The position numbers were made by a program, and so were the translations under genes. The notes under the pieces were generated by a model that saw only the letters and a program-made list of their open reading frames with translations, was not told the DNA's origin and did no database searches. This document shows positions 28,406-37,264 of a stretch of DNA of 64,000 nucleotides, piece after piece (position 1 is the first letter of the stretch; each line of letters starts with the position of its first letter). The stretch is from Lentzea tibetensis (lineage in GTDB: Bacteria; Actinomycetota; Actinomycetes; Mycobacteriales; Pseudonocardiaceae). The DNA is taken from positions 62,001-126,000 of the forward strand of contig NZ_VOBR01000007.1 in assembly GCF_007845675.1 (NCBI RefSeq), read 5' to 3'.

Positions 28406-31237
28406 TCACGTGCGGGCGGGGGCCAGCTGCGCCACGAGCTGCGTCCGGGATCGAATGCCGAGTTTGCGGAACGTGCGGCTGAGATGTGCTTCCACGGTCT
28501 TCTCGCTGACGAACAGGCGCTCCGCGATCTGCCGGTTGGTCAGCGCGTCGGCGACCAACCGGGCCACCCGCCGTTCGGACGGCGTCAGCGCGTGCACGCC
28601 GGAGACGCGCAACGGGGACGGGCGTCCACCGCCCGCGGCGAGACCGGCGCTCAACCGCTCGGCCATCGCCGGCGCGTGGCATTCCAGTGCCAGCTCGGCG
28701 GCCTGCCGGATCTTCTCCCGCGCGGTGCGCCGGTCCCCGTCTCGCATCAACAGGTCCCCCAGATCCGCCAGCGTCCGGGCGAACTCCAGCCGCGCGGGCC
28801 CGTCCCGCAGCAGGTCGACGGCCTCGGTCAGGTACCGGCGCGCGTCCGTGGCGCCGGCGAGCCGGGCCGCGGCGCGCAACGCGACGGCGATGTGGCGCGA
28901 CACGGCGAAGGAACGCGTGAGCCGCAACTGCTCGTCGACGAGATCAGCCGCCTGTTCCCGTTGCCCCGCGAGGAGATGAGCCTGGGCCGCGGACAACCGC
29001 CACTGCACGTCCCACAGCCGCGTGACGCCCAGTCGCTCGCAGAGCCGCCGGCACGCAAGGGCGCCTGCCACCCCCGCGCCGTGGTCGCCCTGGGCGATGC
29101 GCAACCGGGTCCGAGCGCCCAGCAACCACAGGTGGGTCGATGCGTGGGGTGGCCGATCCCCTGCCAGCACACCGGATTCGACCACGGCGTCGGCTTCGGC
29201 CAGGCGCCCGTGCTCGATCAGCAGGTGCACCGCCGTCGACTCCAGCAACGGCAGGCCGATGTTCGGTTTCGGCACCGCTGCCGTGCCCAGTTCGACGTGT
29301 TCGGTGGCCTGGGCCAGATCTCCGCGCAGCAGCGCGATTCTCGCGAGGTAGCCCCGGATGATGCCCATGGGGAGCAACAGTCCACGTGCGACCGCCGCAT
29401 CCAGCGACCGCTGCATCCGCCGTTCCGCTTCGTCCAGTTGGTCGGCCATCATCAGCGTGTTGATGGCACCCCAGAGCCCGGTGCGCTCCGGGGTGAGCGC
29501 GTCACCGGCCAGCGCCGAGCGCGCCGGCGGCAGTGCCTCGCCGACCGGCAGGCCGCCGAACACGGCTTCCACCGCGCGCTGGGAGTCCAGAATCGCGTCC
29601 GATCGTCCGGCGCGGCGTTCGAAGGAATCGATCCGGCGCAACATCTCGGCACGGCTGCCCAGGTCGCAGCGGGCGACGCCGATAAGCTCGGCTTCGGTTT
29701 CCAGCACCAGCGGTAGATTCTCGGCCTCAGCCGGCCCGTCGAGCTCGTCGAGCGCCTGCACGAGCAGCGGCGCGGCTTCCCTCGGCTCACCGCAGGCGTT
29801 GCGGAATCGGGCGAGGCTGTACGCGCACGGCGCACGTTGCCGCGGGGTGTCCGCCAGGGCAAGCGCTTCCCGCAGATGGAACTCGGCGTCGGCGAGGGCT
29901 AGGTGGTGCGCCCGGCAGTTGCCCAGCTGGCGGCTGATCTCGGCGCGCAGCGCGGGAATGGGAGGTTCGGCCCGAGCACGGACCAGGAACACGGCCGCGC
30001 CTTCCGGTGAGCCGCTGCGGAACGCCTGTTCGGCCGCGGCGAGCAGCACCCCCACCCGCTCCGGGGCACCGCTGGGGGTGGTGCGCAGCAGGTGCGAGGC
30101 GACCTGGGCGAGGGGCGCGCCCGCCTGCCGCAACACCGCCGCGGCCCGCTCGTGTTCGGTGCTGCGGTCGGCCACCGGCACCAGCGAGAGCACGACGTCC
30201 CGCACGATCGCGTGCACGAACGCCGGTGGATCCGCCCGGTCGAAGATCCGTTGCCGGGTCAGCGTTTCCGCCGCATTCGTGGCCGCTTCCAAGGACAGCC
30301 CGGCCTGGCTGGCCACCAACGCGAGTGTCGTATCGCTGCCCAGCATGGCGACGGCGCGCGCCACGCCGCGTACCTCCGCGGGCTGACGGCGCAGTCGTGC
30401 CGCGACGTACCAGCGGACCGCGTCCGGGCCGACGGCCTCGACCGACGCCACCCCGGCCGCGTCCGGGCGCACGTTGTCGGCGACCAGAACGCGCAGCAGT
30501 TCCCTGACGAACAACGGATTGCCGTTCGTGACGGTATGACAGGCGAGACAGAACTCATCCTGGGCATCCGGCCCCATCTCCCGGCGCACCAACCTGGTGA
30601 TCGCGCGATCGCTGAGGCTCTTCAACCGCAGCAACGTGAGCTCGTCGGCCGCCAGGATGTCCTCGAGCAGGCCATCGTCGCCGTGCTCCGCAGCCCTGGT
30701 CGCGATGATCACCAGCACCGCGACCGAGTCCAGTCGGCGGGCCAGGAAACCCAGGAACTGCAGGGACGGCGAGTCGCCCCACTGCGCGTCGTCCACGAGC
30801 AGGACCAGGGATGCGCTGTCCGCCAGGTTGACCAGCAGCCAGTACAGGCCGTTGAGCAACGGGTACAGTGATCCCGTCACGTCGGCTCCAGCGGTGAAAA
30901 GGCCCGCCGTGGTCAGGGCGGCGCCCGTGAGCACCTTCTCCCAGGTGGCGTCGTCCCGGGGCAGAGCCGGCTCGAAAAGCTGTCGCACCACACCAAAAGT
31001 GAACTCTTGCTCGAGCTCCGCGCCGCGTGCCGACAACACCGTGCAGCCCTCGTTCACCGCGAGTTCCCTGGCGTGCCTCAGCAGTGCCGTCTTGCCGAGC
31101 CCGGCACCCGCGTCCAGGACCACCAGACCACCCTGTCCGGCTTGCAGACGTGCCAGCGAACGCTTGAGGGTACGGATCTCCGATTCGCGCTCGATCAAGC
31201 CGGTCACCGCGTCGCCCGCTCCGATCGTCCGTGTCAC
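28406..31237 (-). CDS. LAL-family LuxR transcriptional regulator with AAA/NTPase domain
   Basis: 943 aa. The N-terminal NTPase module has Walker A DAGAGLGKTALL near residue 45 and Walker B LVLLVDDAQWGD near 145; the middle ~500 residues are helical repeats; the last ~60 hold a LuxR HTH (LTPSERRVARLVADALTNRQ, then RLFVSEKTVEAHLSRTFRKL). LAL proteins are pathway activators of secondary metabolism or sugar use. GTG at 31237 is taken as start; it overlaps the stop of a 33-codon frame (MELAFVHGVQW...), perhaps a coupled leader peptide. The likely target is the two-gene operon just downstream. Confidence 0.88.
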   Translation of the reverse strand: MTRTIGAGDAVTGLIERESEIRTLKRSLARLQAGQGGLVVLDAGAGLGKTALLRHARELAVNEGCTVLSARGAELEQEFTFGVVRQLFEPALPRDDATWEKVLTGAALTTAGLFTAGADVTGSLYPLLNGLYWLLVNLADSASLVLLVDDAQWGDSPSLQFLGFLARRLDSVAVLVIIATRAAEHGDDGLLEDILAADELTLLRLKSLSDRAITRLVRREMGPDAQDEFCLACHTVTNGNPLFVRELLRVLVADNVRPDAAGVASVEAVGPDAVRWYVAARLRRQPAEVRGVARAVAMLGSDTTLALVASQAGLSLEAATNAAETLTRQRIFDRADPPAFVHAIVRDVVLSLVPVADRSTEHERAAAVLRQAGAPLAQVASHLLRTTPSGAPERVGVLLAAAEQAFRSGSPEGAAVFLVRARAEPPIPALRAEISRQLGNCRAHHLALADAEFHLREALALADTPRQRAPCAYSLARFRNACGEPREAAPLLVQALDELDGPAEAENLPLVLETEAELIGVARCDLGSRAEMLRRIDSFERRAGRSDAILDSQRAVEAVFGGLPVGEALPPARSALAGDALTPERTGLWGAINTLMMADQLDEAERRMQRSLDAAVARGLLLPMGIIRGYLARIALLRGDLAQATEHVELGTAAVPKPNIGLPLLESTAVHLLIEHGRLAEADAVVESGVLAGDRPPHASTHLWLLGARTRLRIAQGDHGAGVAGALACRRLCERLGVTRLWDVQWRLSAAQAHLLAGQREQAADLVDEQLRLTRSFAVSRHIAVALRAAARLAGATDARRYLTEAVDLLRDGPARLEFARTLADLGDLLMRDGDRRTAREKIRQAAELALECHAPAMAERLSAGLAAGGGRPSPLRVSGVHALTPSERRVARLVADALTNRQIAERLFVSEKTVEAHLSRTFRKLGIRSRTQLVAQLAPART

Positions 31238-31643
31238 ATCGGCGGCAGAACATTGTTATATAGGAGAATCACCGCCGTGGCGTCGTCTCCGCGGCGCATC
31301 CTCCACTGCACACCATGGACGAACGCCAATTCCATCCAACCTTGATGGACGTATCTCGCCGCAGTCGGAAATCGTCCCTTTGGACATCCCGGTCCCGTGG
31401 ACCGTGAGCTGTGCGCCGTTCGCCGAGCTGCCACGGTACGTGCGCCTGCGAACTGGTGCACGGCAACTACCGAGACCGCACACCTCAGTCGCCCTCGCGG
31501 CAGTGGCACCCAGGTTGTACTGCCTGGCCCAGTCGATGTCTCCGTTGACTCGGCCGACCTGCTGTCAATCCCCCTCAAACAGGACTCGGTCATGGTCCTT
31601 GACCTTGGTCGGTGTCAAGTACCGGGTTTGATGGAGGGTGTGA
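31238..31643. other. Intergenic region upstream of the LAL gene
   Basis: About 400 bp without a supported gene. A 33-codon leftward frame (start near 31335) ends on the LAL start codon as ATGTGA and might be a coupled leader peptide. A leftward frame upstream reads DIDWARQYNLGATAARATE..., coding-like but unrecognised. To the right lie transposon fragments, so part of this DNA may be insertion debris. Confidence 0.35.
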
Positions 31644-31757
31644 TTACCCGCTCGGTGCCGAGGCGGGTGCGGTTGTGTGGTGATGGTTGGTCTCGTGTTC
31701 CACGGGCGGGATCAGGCCGAGTTCGCCGTGTAGCCGCCGGTGGCTGTATTTATGCGG
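31644..31757 (-). pseudogene. IS3-family transposase, C-terminal tail
   Basis: The minus strand reads HKYSHRRLHGELGLIPPVEH and then ETNHHHTTAPASAPSG before a stop. RRLHGELGLIPP is the typical end of IS3-type OrfB transposases. Nothing upstream continues the family, so only about 35 codons remain. Confidence 0.7.
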
Positions 31758-31779
31758 GTGATCCTGTCAAGGACTCGGG

Positions 31780-31950
31780 TCATGAGGCTTCGTTCGCGAG
31801 GCGGTCGAGGAGTCCGTCGAAGATCTTCTGGCGGCCGACCTGCCCTTTGCGCTGGGCGTCGTCTCGCTGGGCTTGCAAGGTAGGTCGGTACTCGATCGTG
31901 GTGACGAAGAACGTGCAGCTCTCGCAGAGGGTCTGCTGCACGAGTTGGTG
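31780..31950 (-). pseudogene. Transposon-type tyrosine recombinase, C-terminal tail
   Basis: Reads LCESCTFFVTTIEYRPTLQA, then QRDDAQRKGQVGRQKIFDGL and a stop. This resembles the cysteine-containing C-terminal extension of actinomycete transposon-borne site-specific integrases, as I remember that family. The catalytic domain is gone. The fragment abuts, on the opposite strand, the truncated DUF4097 gene, so its arrival or a later deletion removed that gene's beginning. Confidence 0.55.
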
Positions 31951-31955
31951 CCAGG

Positions 31956-32717
31956 GTGCGGATCGCCGCGAGCGAGCGGCAGGACACGGTGGTGCGGGTC
32001 GAGCCCGTCGACAGCGCGAACTCCACGGACGTGCGGGTGGCCGAGAAGACCAAGGTCGACTTCTCCGGCGGCGTGCTGGCGATCAAGACGACCAAGTCGG
32101 GTGCCAAGAACGGCTCGGTCGCCATCACGATCGAGCTGCCGGTCGGATCCAGGCTGGTCCTCAACACGGCGTGGACCGAAGTGCACGCGGACGGCCTGCT
32201 CGGCGACTGCGAGCTGAACATCGCGTCGGGACAGGTCCGGCTGGACCGGGTCGGCGCGCTGTGCGGGAACTTCGGGGCCGGTGGGGTCGAGATCGGTCAC
32301 GTCGCCGGGAACGCCGATGTGGAAGGCAGCTCGGCAGGGTTGCGGATCGGCGAGGTCGAGGGCGTCGTCAGGTACCAGGGGACGAGCGGCAAGGTCTGGA
32401 TCGGCCACGCCCGCACCGACGTCGACCTCGGCGGTTCCAGCGGCAGCTTCGACATCGACCGTGCCGAGGGCAGCGTGATCGCCAAGGCCGCCAACTGTCC
32501 TATCCGGATCGGCAGGTTGACCCGCGGGCAAGCGGAGCTGATGAACGCCTCAGGTGGCATAGAGGTCGGCATCAGCGAGGGCACCGCCGCGTCGGTGGAC
32601 GCCAAGAGCACGAAGGGCCTGGTGCGCAGCTCGGTGCCCACGCAGGACAACCCCGAGGTCAGGATCTACGCCCGCACGCGGCTCGACGACATCGTCATCC
32701 ACCGCGTTGCCGCCTGA
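31956..32717 (+). CDS. DUF4097-type beta-strand repeat protein, N-terminus lost
   Basis: 253 aa from GTG 31956. The sequence VRIAASERQDTVVRVEPVDS and repeated short strands (FGAGGVEIGHVAGNADVEGS, GSSGSFDIDRAEGSVIAKAA) match the DUF4097 family, a right-handed beta-solenoid often encoded near regulators. Intact members begin about 20 residues earlier with a first beta strand; here that part is replaced by recombinase debris on the other strand. Whether the GTG is used is uncertain, as no good ribosome site precedes it. The body shows no internal stop. Confidence 0.65.
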   Translation: MRIAASERQDTVVRVEPVDSANSTDVRVAEKTKVDFSGGVLAIKTTKSGAKNGSVAITIELPVGSRLVLNTAWTEVHADGLLGDCELNIASGQVRLDRVGALCGNFGAGGVEIGHVAGNADVEGSSAGLRIGEVEGVVRYQGTSGKVWIGHARTDVDLGGSSGSFDIDRAEGSVIAKAANCPIRIGRLTRGQAELMNASGGIEVGISEGTAASVDAKSTKGLVRSSVPTQDNPEVRIYARTRLDDIVIHRVAA

Positions 32718-32763
32718 GTCCGGTGTCAGAGGTCTGCCAGCCGGTAGTGGCAGGATCGGGTGG

Positions 32764-35700
32764 GTGCAGATCGGGATTCTGGGACCGTTCGAGGTTCGCG
32801 CGGACGACGGCACTCTCGCGGACGTGCCAGGTGCACGGCTGCGTGCGCTGCTGGTCGCCCTCGCGCTCCAACCGGGTCGCATGGTCCCGAAGGCGGCGCT
32901 CGTCGACTGGATCTGGGGCGAGCACCCGCCTGCCGACGCGGCGAATTCCTTGCAACGCTTGGTCTCCCGGCTGCGCAAGGCGCTGCCGGAGGCGTCGGTC
33001 GATGGGCTGACGGACGGGTACCGCCTGGCGGTGGATCCCGACGCTGTGGACGCGGTGCGGTTCGAACGCCTCGGCGCCCATGCTCGCGGCGACGAGGGGT
33101 CGTTGCGGGTGCAGCGGCTGCGTGACGCTCTCGAGTTGTGGCGCGGCCCGGCCTTGCAGGACGTCGGTTTGCAGGACAGCGAGGCGTTCGACGCCGCGGC
33201 CGCCCGGCTCGAGGGGCTGCGCCTGGCCGCCGTGGAGGACCGGTTCGACGCGGAGATTCACCTCGGCCGTGGTGCGGAACTGGTCCCTGAACTGACTGAC
33301 CTGGTGGCCGCGAATCCTGTGCGGGAAAAGCTCGCCGCCGCGCTGATGCGTGCTCTCGTCGCGGCCGGTCGCAACAGCGAAGCGCTGCTTGCGTATCAGC
33401 GCACGAGGGAAGCCCTGGCTGACGAGTTGGGCGTCGACCCCTCACCGGAGCTGTCCGCGCTGCACGTCGCGCTGTTGCGAGGTGAGGTCGGGCGCCGGGA
33501 GGAGAACCGCAAGACCAACCTGCGGGCCGAGCTGACCAGCTACATCGGCAAGGACGCGGATGTCACCGCGGTGCGCGAGCTGGTCGCGGGTCATCGGCTC
33601 ACGACCCTGATCGGACCGGGTGGCTCGGGAAAGACCAGGCTGGCAACGGAAACCGCCCGCACACTGCTCGGCGACCTGCCGGACGGTGTCTGGCTTGTGG
33701 AGCTCGCGCCCCTCGGCCCGGACAGTGAGGGGGGTGGGCCCGAAGGGCAGGGGGGCGGGAAGAACACCGTGGCGCAGTCGACGCTCGCGGCGCTGAGCCT
33801 CCGGGACGCGCTGCTCGGTGAAGCGACGAACGCCGAACCGATGGAACGACTCATCGCTGTGATCCGCGAGCGTGAGGCGTTGCTTGTTCTGGACAACTGC
33901 GAGCACGTGATCGAGTCGGCGGCGGTGTTCGCACATCGGCTGCTGGGGGAGTGCCGTCGGCTGCGAATCCTGGCGACCAGCAGGGAACCGCTCGGCATCA
34001 CCGGTGAGGCGCTGTGGTCGGTCGGACCGCTGGCCCTGCCGGACGAGCACGCCGGCCCCACCGAGATCGAGAACGCACCAGCCGTTCAGCTGCTGCGGGA
34101 CCGGGCCGCTGCGGTGCGCACGGATCTCGTGGTCGGCGCTGGCACGTTGTCGACGATGGCACGCGTGTGCCGGGCGCTGGACGGGATGCCGCTCGCGATC
34201 GAACTGGCCGCGGCAAGGTTGCGCACGATGTCCATCGACCGGTTGGCCAACCGGCTCGATGACAGGTTCCGCCTGCTGACTGGCGGCAGCCGTACCGCGT
34301 TGCCCCGGCATCGGACGTTGCGGGCGATGGTCGACTGGAGCTGGGAGCTGCTGACCGACGCAGAACGGGTGGTGTTGCGCAGGCTTTCGGTGTTCGCCGG
34401 CGGGGCGAGCCTGGAAGCGGTCGAGCGGGTGTGCGCGGGCGAACAGTACGAGGTCCTGGATCTGCTCACCTCGCTGACCGAGAAGTCGCTGCTGGTCGTC
34501 AGCGATGACGGCGCACCGCGGTACCGGATGCTCGGCACGATCAAGGAGTACGCCGTACACCGGCTCGCTGAGTCGGGGGAGTCCGAGCCGGCGCGGCAGG
34601 CGCATCTCGCCTACTTCACCGAGCTCGCCGAAGCAGCGGCCCCTCACCTGCTGCGCGCCGAGCAGTTGGTCTGGCTCGCCGCGCTCAACGCTGAGCACGA
34701 CAACATCAGTGCCGCGATGCGTGGTGCACTCGCGGCCGGTGAAGCGCATGCGGCGATGCGGCTCGCGGCGGGCGCCGGCTGGTACTGGTGGCTCGTCGGA
34801 CACAAAGCCGAAGGACTGGAGCTGATCCTCGCGGCCACCGAGTTGCCGGGCGAGGTGCCCGACGAGATCCGGGCCTGGGTGTACGGCCTCGTCGTGACGT
34901 TCGTGAGCTCGGGGCTGGGCGACGAGCGCCAGGCGGCGGAGTGGGTCCACAAGGCCTACGAGCTCTTCCAGCGCGGCCAGGTTCACCATCCGTTGCTGGG
35001 ACTGGTCGCGCCGCTGGAACGCATGTTGCGGGAGCCGGACAGGGGGCCGTCCGTGTGGGAAGAGTTGCTGGACAGCGAGGATCCCTGGGTGCGCGCGATG
35101 GGCCGGCTGCATCTCGGGAAGATGCGGATCGCGGTCGGCCAAGGTGGGACGGAGGCGGAGGAGTTCCTGGAGGAGGCGCTCGTCGAGTTCCGGGTGCTCG
35201 GCGAACGGTTCGGGATCTCGTTCGCCCTGACCGAGCTGGCGGACCAGATCGCCACGCGCGGAGAGTTCGCCGAGGCGTGCGAGCACTACGAGGAGGCGAT
35301 CGCGATCGTCACCGAGATCGGTGCCATCGACGACGTCATCCGGATGCGCGCGCGACAGGCTCAGCTGTACTGGCTGATGGGCGACAAGGACGCAAGCCTC
35401 GCCGCCATGGCCGAGGCCGGGCGGCGCGCGGAAGGCGTCACCTGGCCGGACGCGCTGGCCATGCTCGCTCTCGCGAAGGCGGACCTCGCCCGGTGGAGCG
35501 GCGATACTGATGCGGCATATGAACAACTAGGTGTCGCGACCACCGTGTGGGGCGCCGAAGCGGACCAGGTAAGCATCCGCGGCGTGACACACGCACTGTT
35601 CGGCTACCTGACCGACGATCTCGGCGAGGCGCGGGAATTCCTCGCCGGGGCGTGCCAGGCGGCGGCCGAGGTGGGGTACGCGCCCTCGATCGCGCAGGTG

Positions 35701-35931
35701 CTCGTCGCCGTCGCGGACCTGGCCATGCGCCGCGACCAGTACGAGCAGGCCGCAAAGCTGCTCGCGGCGAGTACCGCCGTGCGCGGACTACTGGATCGTT
35801 CGCTCCCCGACGTGGACCGGATCGAGCGGGCAGCACGAAGCCGCCTTGGTGACGCGGCGTTCGACGAGGCAGCTCGGGTGGGTGCGGAGAAGTCCTGGAA
35901 CGAGCTGGTCGAGGTCACGCTCGCCCCCTGA
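32764..35931 (+). CDS. AfsR-like SARP transcriptional activator with NTPase and TPR domains
   Basis: 1055 aa from GTG 32764. Residues 1-95 are an OmpR-type winged helix (IGILGPFEVRADDGT, then LPEASVDGLTDGYRLAVDPD), ~100-240 the BTAD domain, ~260-520 an NB-ARC-type ATPase with Walker A GPGGSGKT near 286 and LLVLDNCEHVIESA near 375, and the rest TPR-like repeats. These proteins bind direct heptamers 11 bp apart and recruit RNA polymerase. Four such heptamers stand between this gene's end and the P450 operon, so that operon is the probable target. Confidence 0.93.
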   Translation: MQIGILGPFEVRADDGTLADVPGARLRALLVALALQPGRMVPKAALVDWIWGEHPPADAANSLQRLVSRLRKALPEASVDGLTDGYRLAVDPDAVDAVRFERLGAHARGDEGSLRVQRLRDALELWRGPALQDVGLQDSEAFDAAAARLEGLRLAAVEDRFDAEIHLGRGAELVPELTDLVAANPVREKLAAALMRALVAAGRNSEALLAYQRTREALADELGVDPSPELSALHVALLRGEVGRREENRKTNLRAELTSYIGKDADVTAVRELVAGHRLTTLIGPGGSGKTRLATETARTLLGDLPDGVWLVELAPLGPDSEGGGPEGQGGGKNTVAQSTLAALSLRDALLGEATNAEPMERLIAVIREREALLVLDNCEHVIESAAVFAHRLLGECRRLRILATSREPLGITGEALWSVGPLALPDEHAGPTEIENAPAVQLLRDRAAAVRTDLVVGAGTLSTMARVCRALDGMPLAIELAAARLRTMSIDRLANRLDDRFRLLTGGSRTALPRHRTLRAMVDWSWELLTDAERVVLRRLSVFAGGASLEAVERVCAGEQYEVLDLLTSLTEKSLLVVSDDGAPRYRMLGTIKEYAVHRLAESGESEPARQAHLAYFTELAEAAAPHLLRAEQLVWLAALNAEHDNISAAMRGALAAGEAHAAMRLAAGAGWYWWLVGHKAEGLELILAATELPGEVPDEIRAWVYGLVVTFVSSGLGDERQAAEWVHKAYELFQRGQVHHPLLGLVAPLERMLREPDRGPSVWEELLDSEDPWVRAMGRLHLGKMRIAVGQGGTEAEEFLEEALVEFRVLGERFGISFALTELADQIATRGEFAEACEHYEEAIAIVTEIGAIDDVIRMRARQAQLYWLMGDKDASLAAMAEAGRRAEGVTWPDALAMLALAKADLARWSGDTDAAYEQLGVATTVWGAEADQVSIRGVTHALFGYLTDDLGEAREFLAGACQAAAEVGYAPSIAQVLVAVADLAMRRDQYEQAAKLLAASTAVRGLLDRSLPDVDRIERAARSRLGDAAFDEAARVGAEKSWNELVEVTLAP

Positions 35932-35978
35932 CAGCACGGGTCCCAGGCCGTGTCAGCGCCGTGACAGCCCTGTGTCTG
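35928..35978 (+). promoter_or_regulatory. SARP operator: heptamers on an 11-bp grid
   Basis: CTGACAG (35928), GTGTCAG (35950), GTGACAG (35961) and GTGTCTG (35972) are spaced 22, 11 and 11 bp. This is the arrangement SARP activators bind, on one face of the helix. It ends 47 bp before the P450 start codon. The first heptamer overlaps the SARP stop codon. Confidence 0.7.
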
Positions 35979-35991
35979 ACGGGTCGGCGAC

Positions 35992-36013
35992 CGTGGTGGC
36001 ACCAACCACCACG
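35992..36013 (+). promoter_or_regulatory. Hairpin just before the P450 ribosome site
   Basis: CGTGGTGG (35992-35999) and CCACCACG (36006-36013) form a perfect 8-bp stem with a CACCAA loop, immediately before GAAGGGA and the ATG at 36025. It lacks a T run, so it is more likely a 5'-leader structure than a terminator. Confidence 0.45.
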
Positions 36014-36024
36014 AAGGGAATCCG

Positions 36025-37239
36025 ATGAGCCAGACGGTTTCCGTCCCGCAGGGCCTGCCGATGGAGCGCGACGCGGGCCCCTTCGACCCGCCCAGCCAGA
36101 TCACAGCGCTGCGCGAGGCCCGCCCCGTCAGCCCCATGGCGTTTCCCGACGGGCACGAGGGCTGGCTGGTCACCGGATACGACGCGGTGCGCCAGGTCAT
36201 GGCCGACACCCGGTTCAGCAACCGCCAGGACATCGGCGTGCTGCACGTGCCCTTCGAGACTCCAGGCATGCCGGAGGCGACCGAGCCGTCCCCTCAGACG
36301 CCCGGCCTGTTCATCAGCATGGACCCGCCGGATCACACCCGGTTGCGCCGCAAGCTCACCGGCGCTTTCACCGTCAAGCGGATGAAGCAGCTCGAAGAGC
36401 AGATCATCGACATCACCGAGCAGCAGCTGGACGAACTGGCGAAGCTCACCCCGCCGGTCGACCTGGTCAAGGAGCTCGCGCTGCCGGTGCCGTCACTGGT
36501 GATCTGCGAGCTGCTCGGCGTCCCCTACGCGGACCGGGAGATCTTCCAGGCCAACTCCTCGAAGTTCATGGAACGGGACGTGACGCTCGAGGACAAGATG
36601 GCCGTGGTCGGCGCGATGTTCGGGTACCTGGCCGAACTGGTCACGGGGAAGCGCGCGAACCCCGGCGAGGACATCCTCTCCGACCTCGCGCGCGACGAGG
36701 ACCTCAGCATCGAAGAGCTGACCGGTATGGCGTTCCTGCTGCTGCTCGCGGGCCACGAGACCACCGCGAACATGCTGGCGCTGGGCACGTTCGCGCTCCT
36801 GGAACACCCTGCGGAACTGGCGGAGCTGCGCGAGAACCCGGAGCTGCTCCCCGACGCCGTCGAGGAGCTCATGCGCTACCTCTCGGTGGCCGACATCTTC
36901 TTCCGCTACGCCACCGAGGACATCGAGCTCGGCGGCGAAACGATCCCAGCAGGCTCGACCGTCGTCGTCTCGTTGCTGGCCGCCAACCGCGACCCGCAAC
37001 GGTTCGAGAACCCGGATGTGCTGGACGTGCACCGCAAGGTCCGTGGTCAGGTCGCGTTCGGGCACGGCATCCACCAGTGCCTCGGCCAGCAGTTGGCCCG
37101 CATCGAGATGCGCGCGGGTTTCGAGGGACTGCTGCGCCGCTTCCCGACCCTTCAGCTCGCCGCCGAGGCGCGCGAGGTGAAGCTCAGGACCAACATGCAC
37201 ATCTACGGCGTCCACGAACTCCCGGTCACCTGGGCTTGA
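36025..37239 (+). CDS. Cytochrome P450
   Basis: 404 aa, ATG with GAAGGGA ribosome site. The I-helix shows LLLLAGHETTANMLAL, the K-helix ELMRYL (ExxR variant) and the haem loop FGHGIHQCLGQQLARIEM with the axial cysteine near residue 352. These soluble bacterial P450s hydroxylate or epoxidise small molecules, commonly in natural-product pathways. It is the first gene after the SARP operator and leads an operon with a hydrolase and an exporter. Confidence 0.95.
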   Translation: MSQTVSVPQGLPMERDAGPFDPPSQITALREARPVSPMAFPDGHEGWLVTGYDAVRQVMADTRFSNRQDIGVLHVPFETPGMPEATEPSPQTPGLFISMDPPDHTRLRRKLTGAFTVKRMKQLEEQIIDITEQQLDELAKLTPPVDLVKELALPVPSLVICELLGVPYADREIFQANSSKFMERDVTLEDKMAVVGAMFGYLAELVTGKRANPGEDILSDLARDEDLSIEELTGMAFLLLLAGHETTANMLALGTFALLEHPAELAELRENPELLPDAVEELMRYLSVADIFFRYATEDIELGGETIPAGSTVVVSLLAANRDPQRFENPDVLDVHRKVRGQVAFGHGIHQCLGQQLARIEMRAGFEGLLRRFPTLQLAAEAREVKLRTNMHIYGVHELPVTWA

Positions 37240-37264
37240 CCCGCAGTCTACTTAGGAGAGAGCC

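Noticed and set aside
22041-28979. A 2312-codon open frame on the plus strand opposite the LamG protein and its partner
   Set aside because: It is antisense to two genes with recognisable domains and good starts. Its sequence is Arg/His/Gly/Val-rich with no domain, as expected from third-position GC in the opposite strand.
32281-32478. Short Ser/Ala/Gly-rich frame inside the DUF4097 gene
   Set aside because: Out-of-frame shadow without a start signal.
33442-35526. A 694-codon minus-strand frame opposite the large SARP
   Set aside because: No domains, His/Gln/Arg-rich shadow composition, and the plus-strand gene has clear ATPase and DNA-binding motifs.
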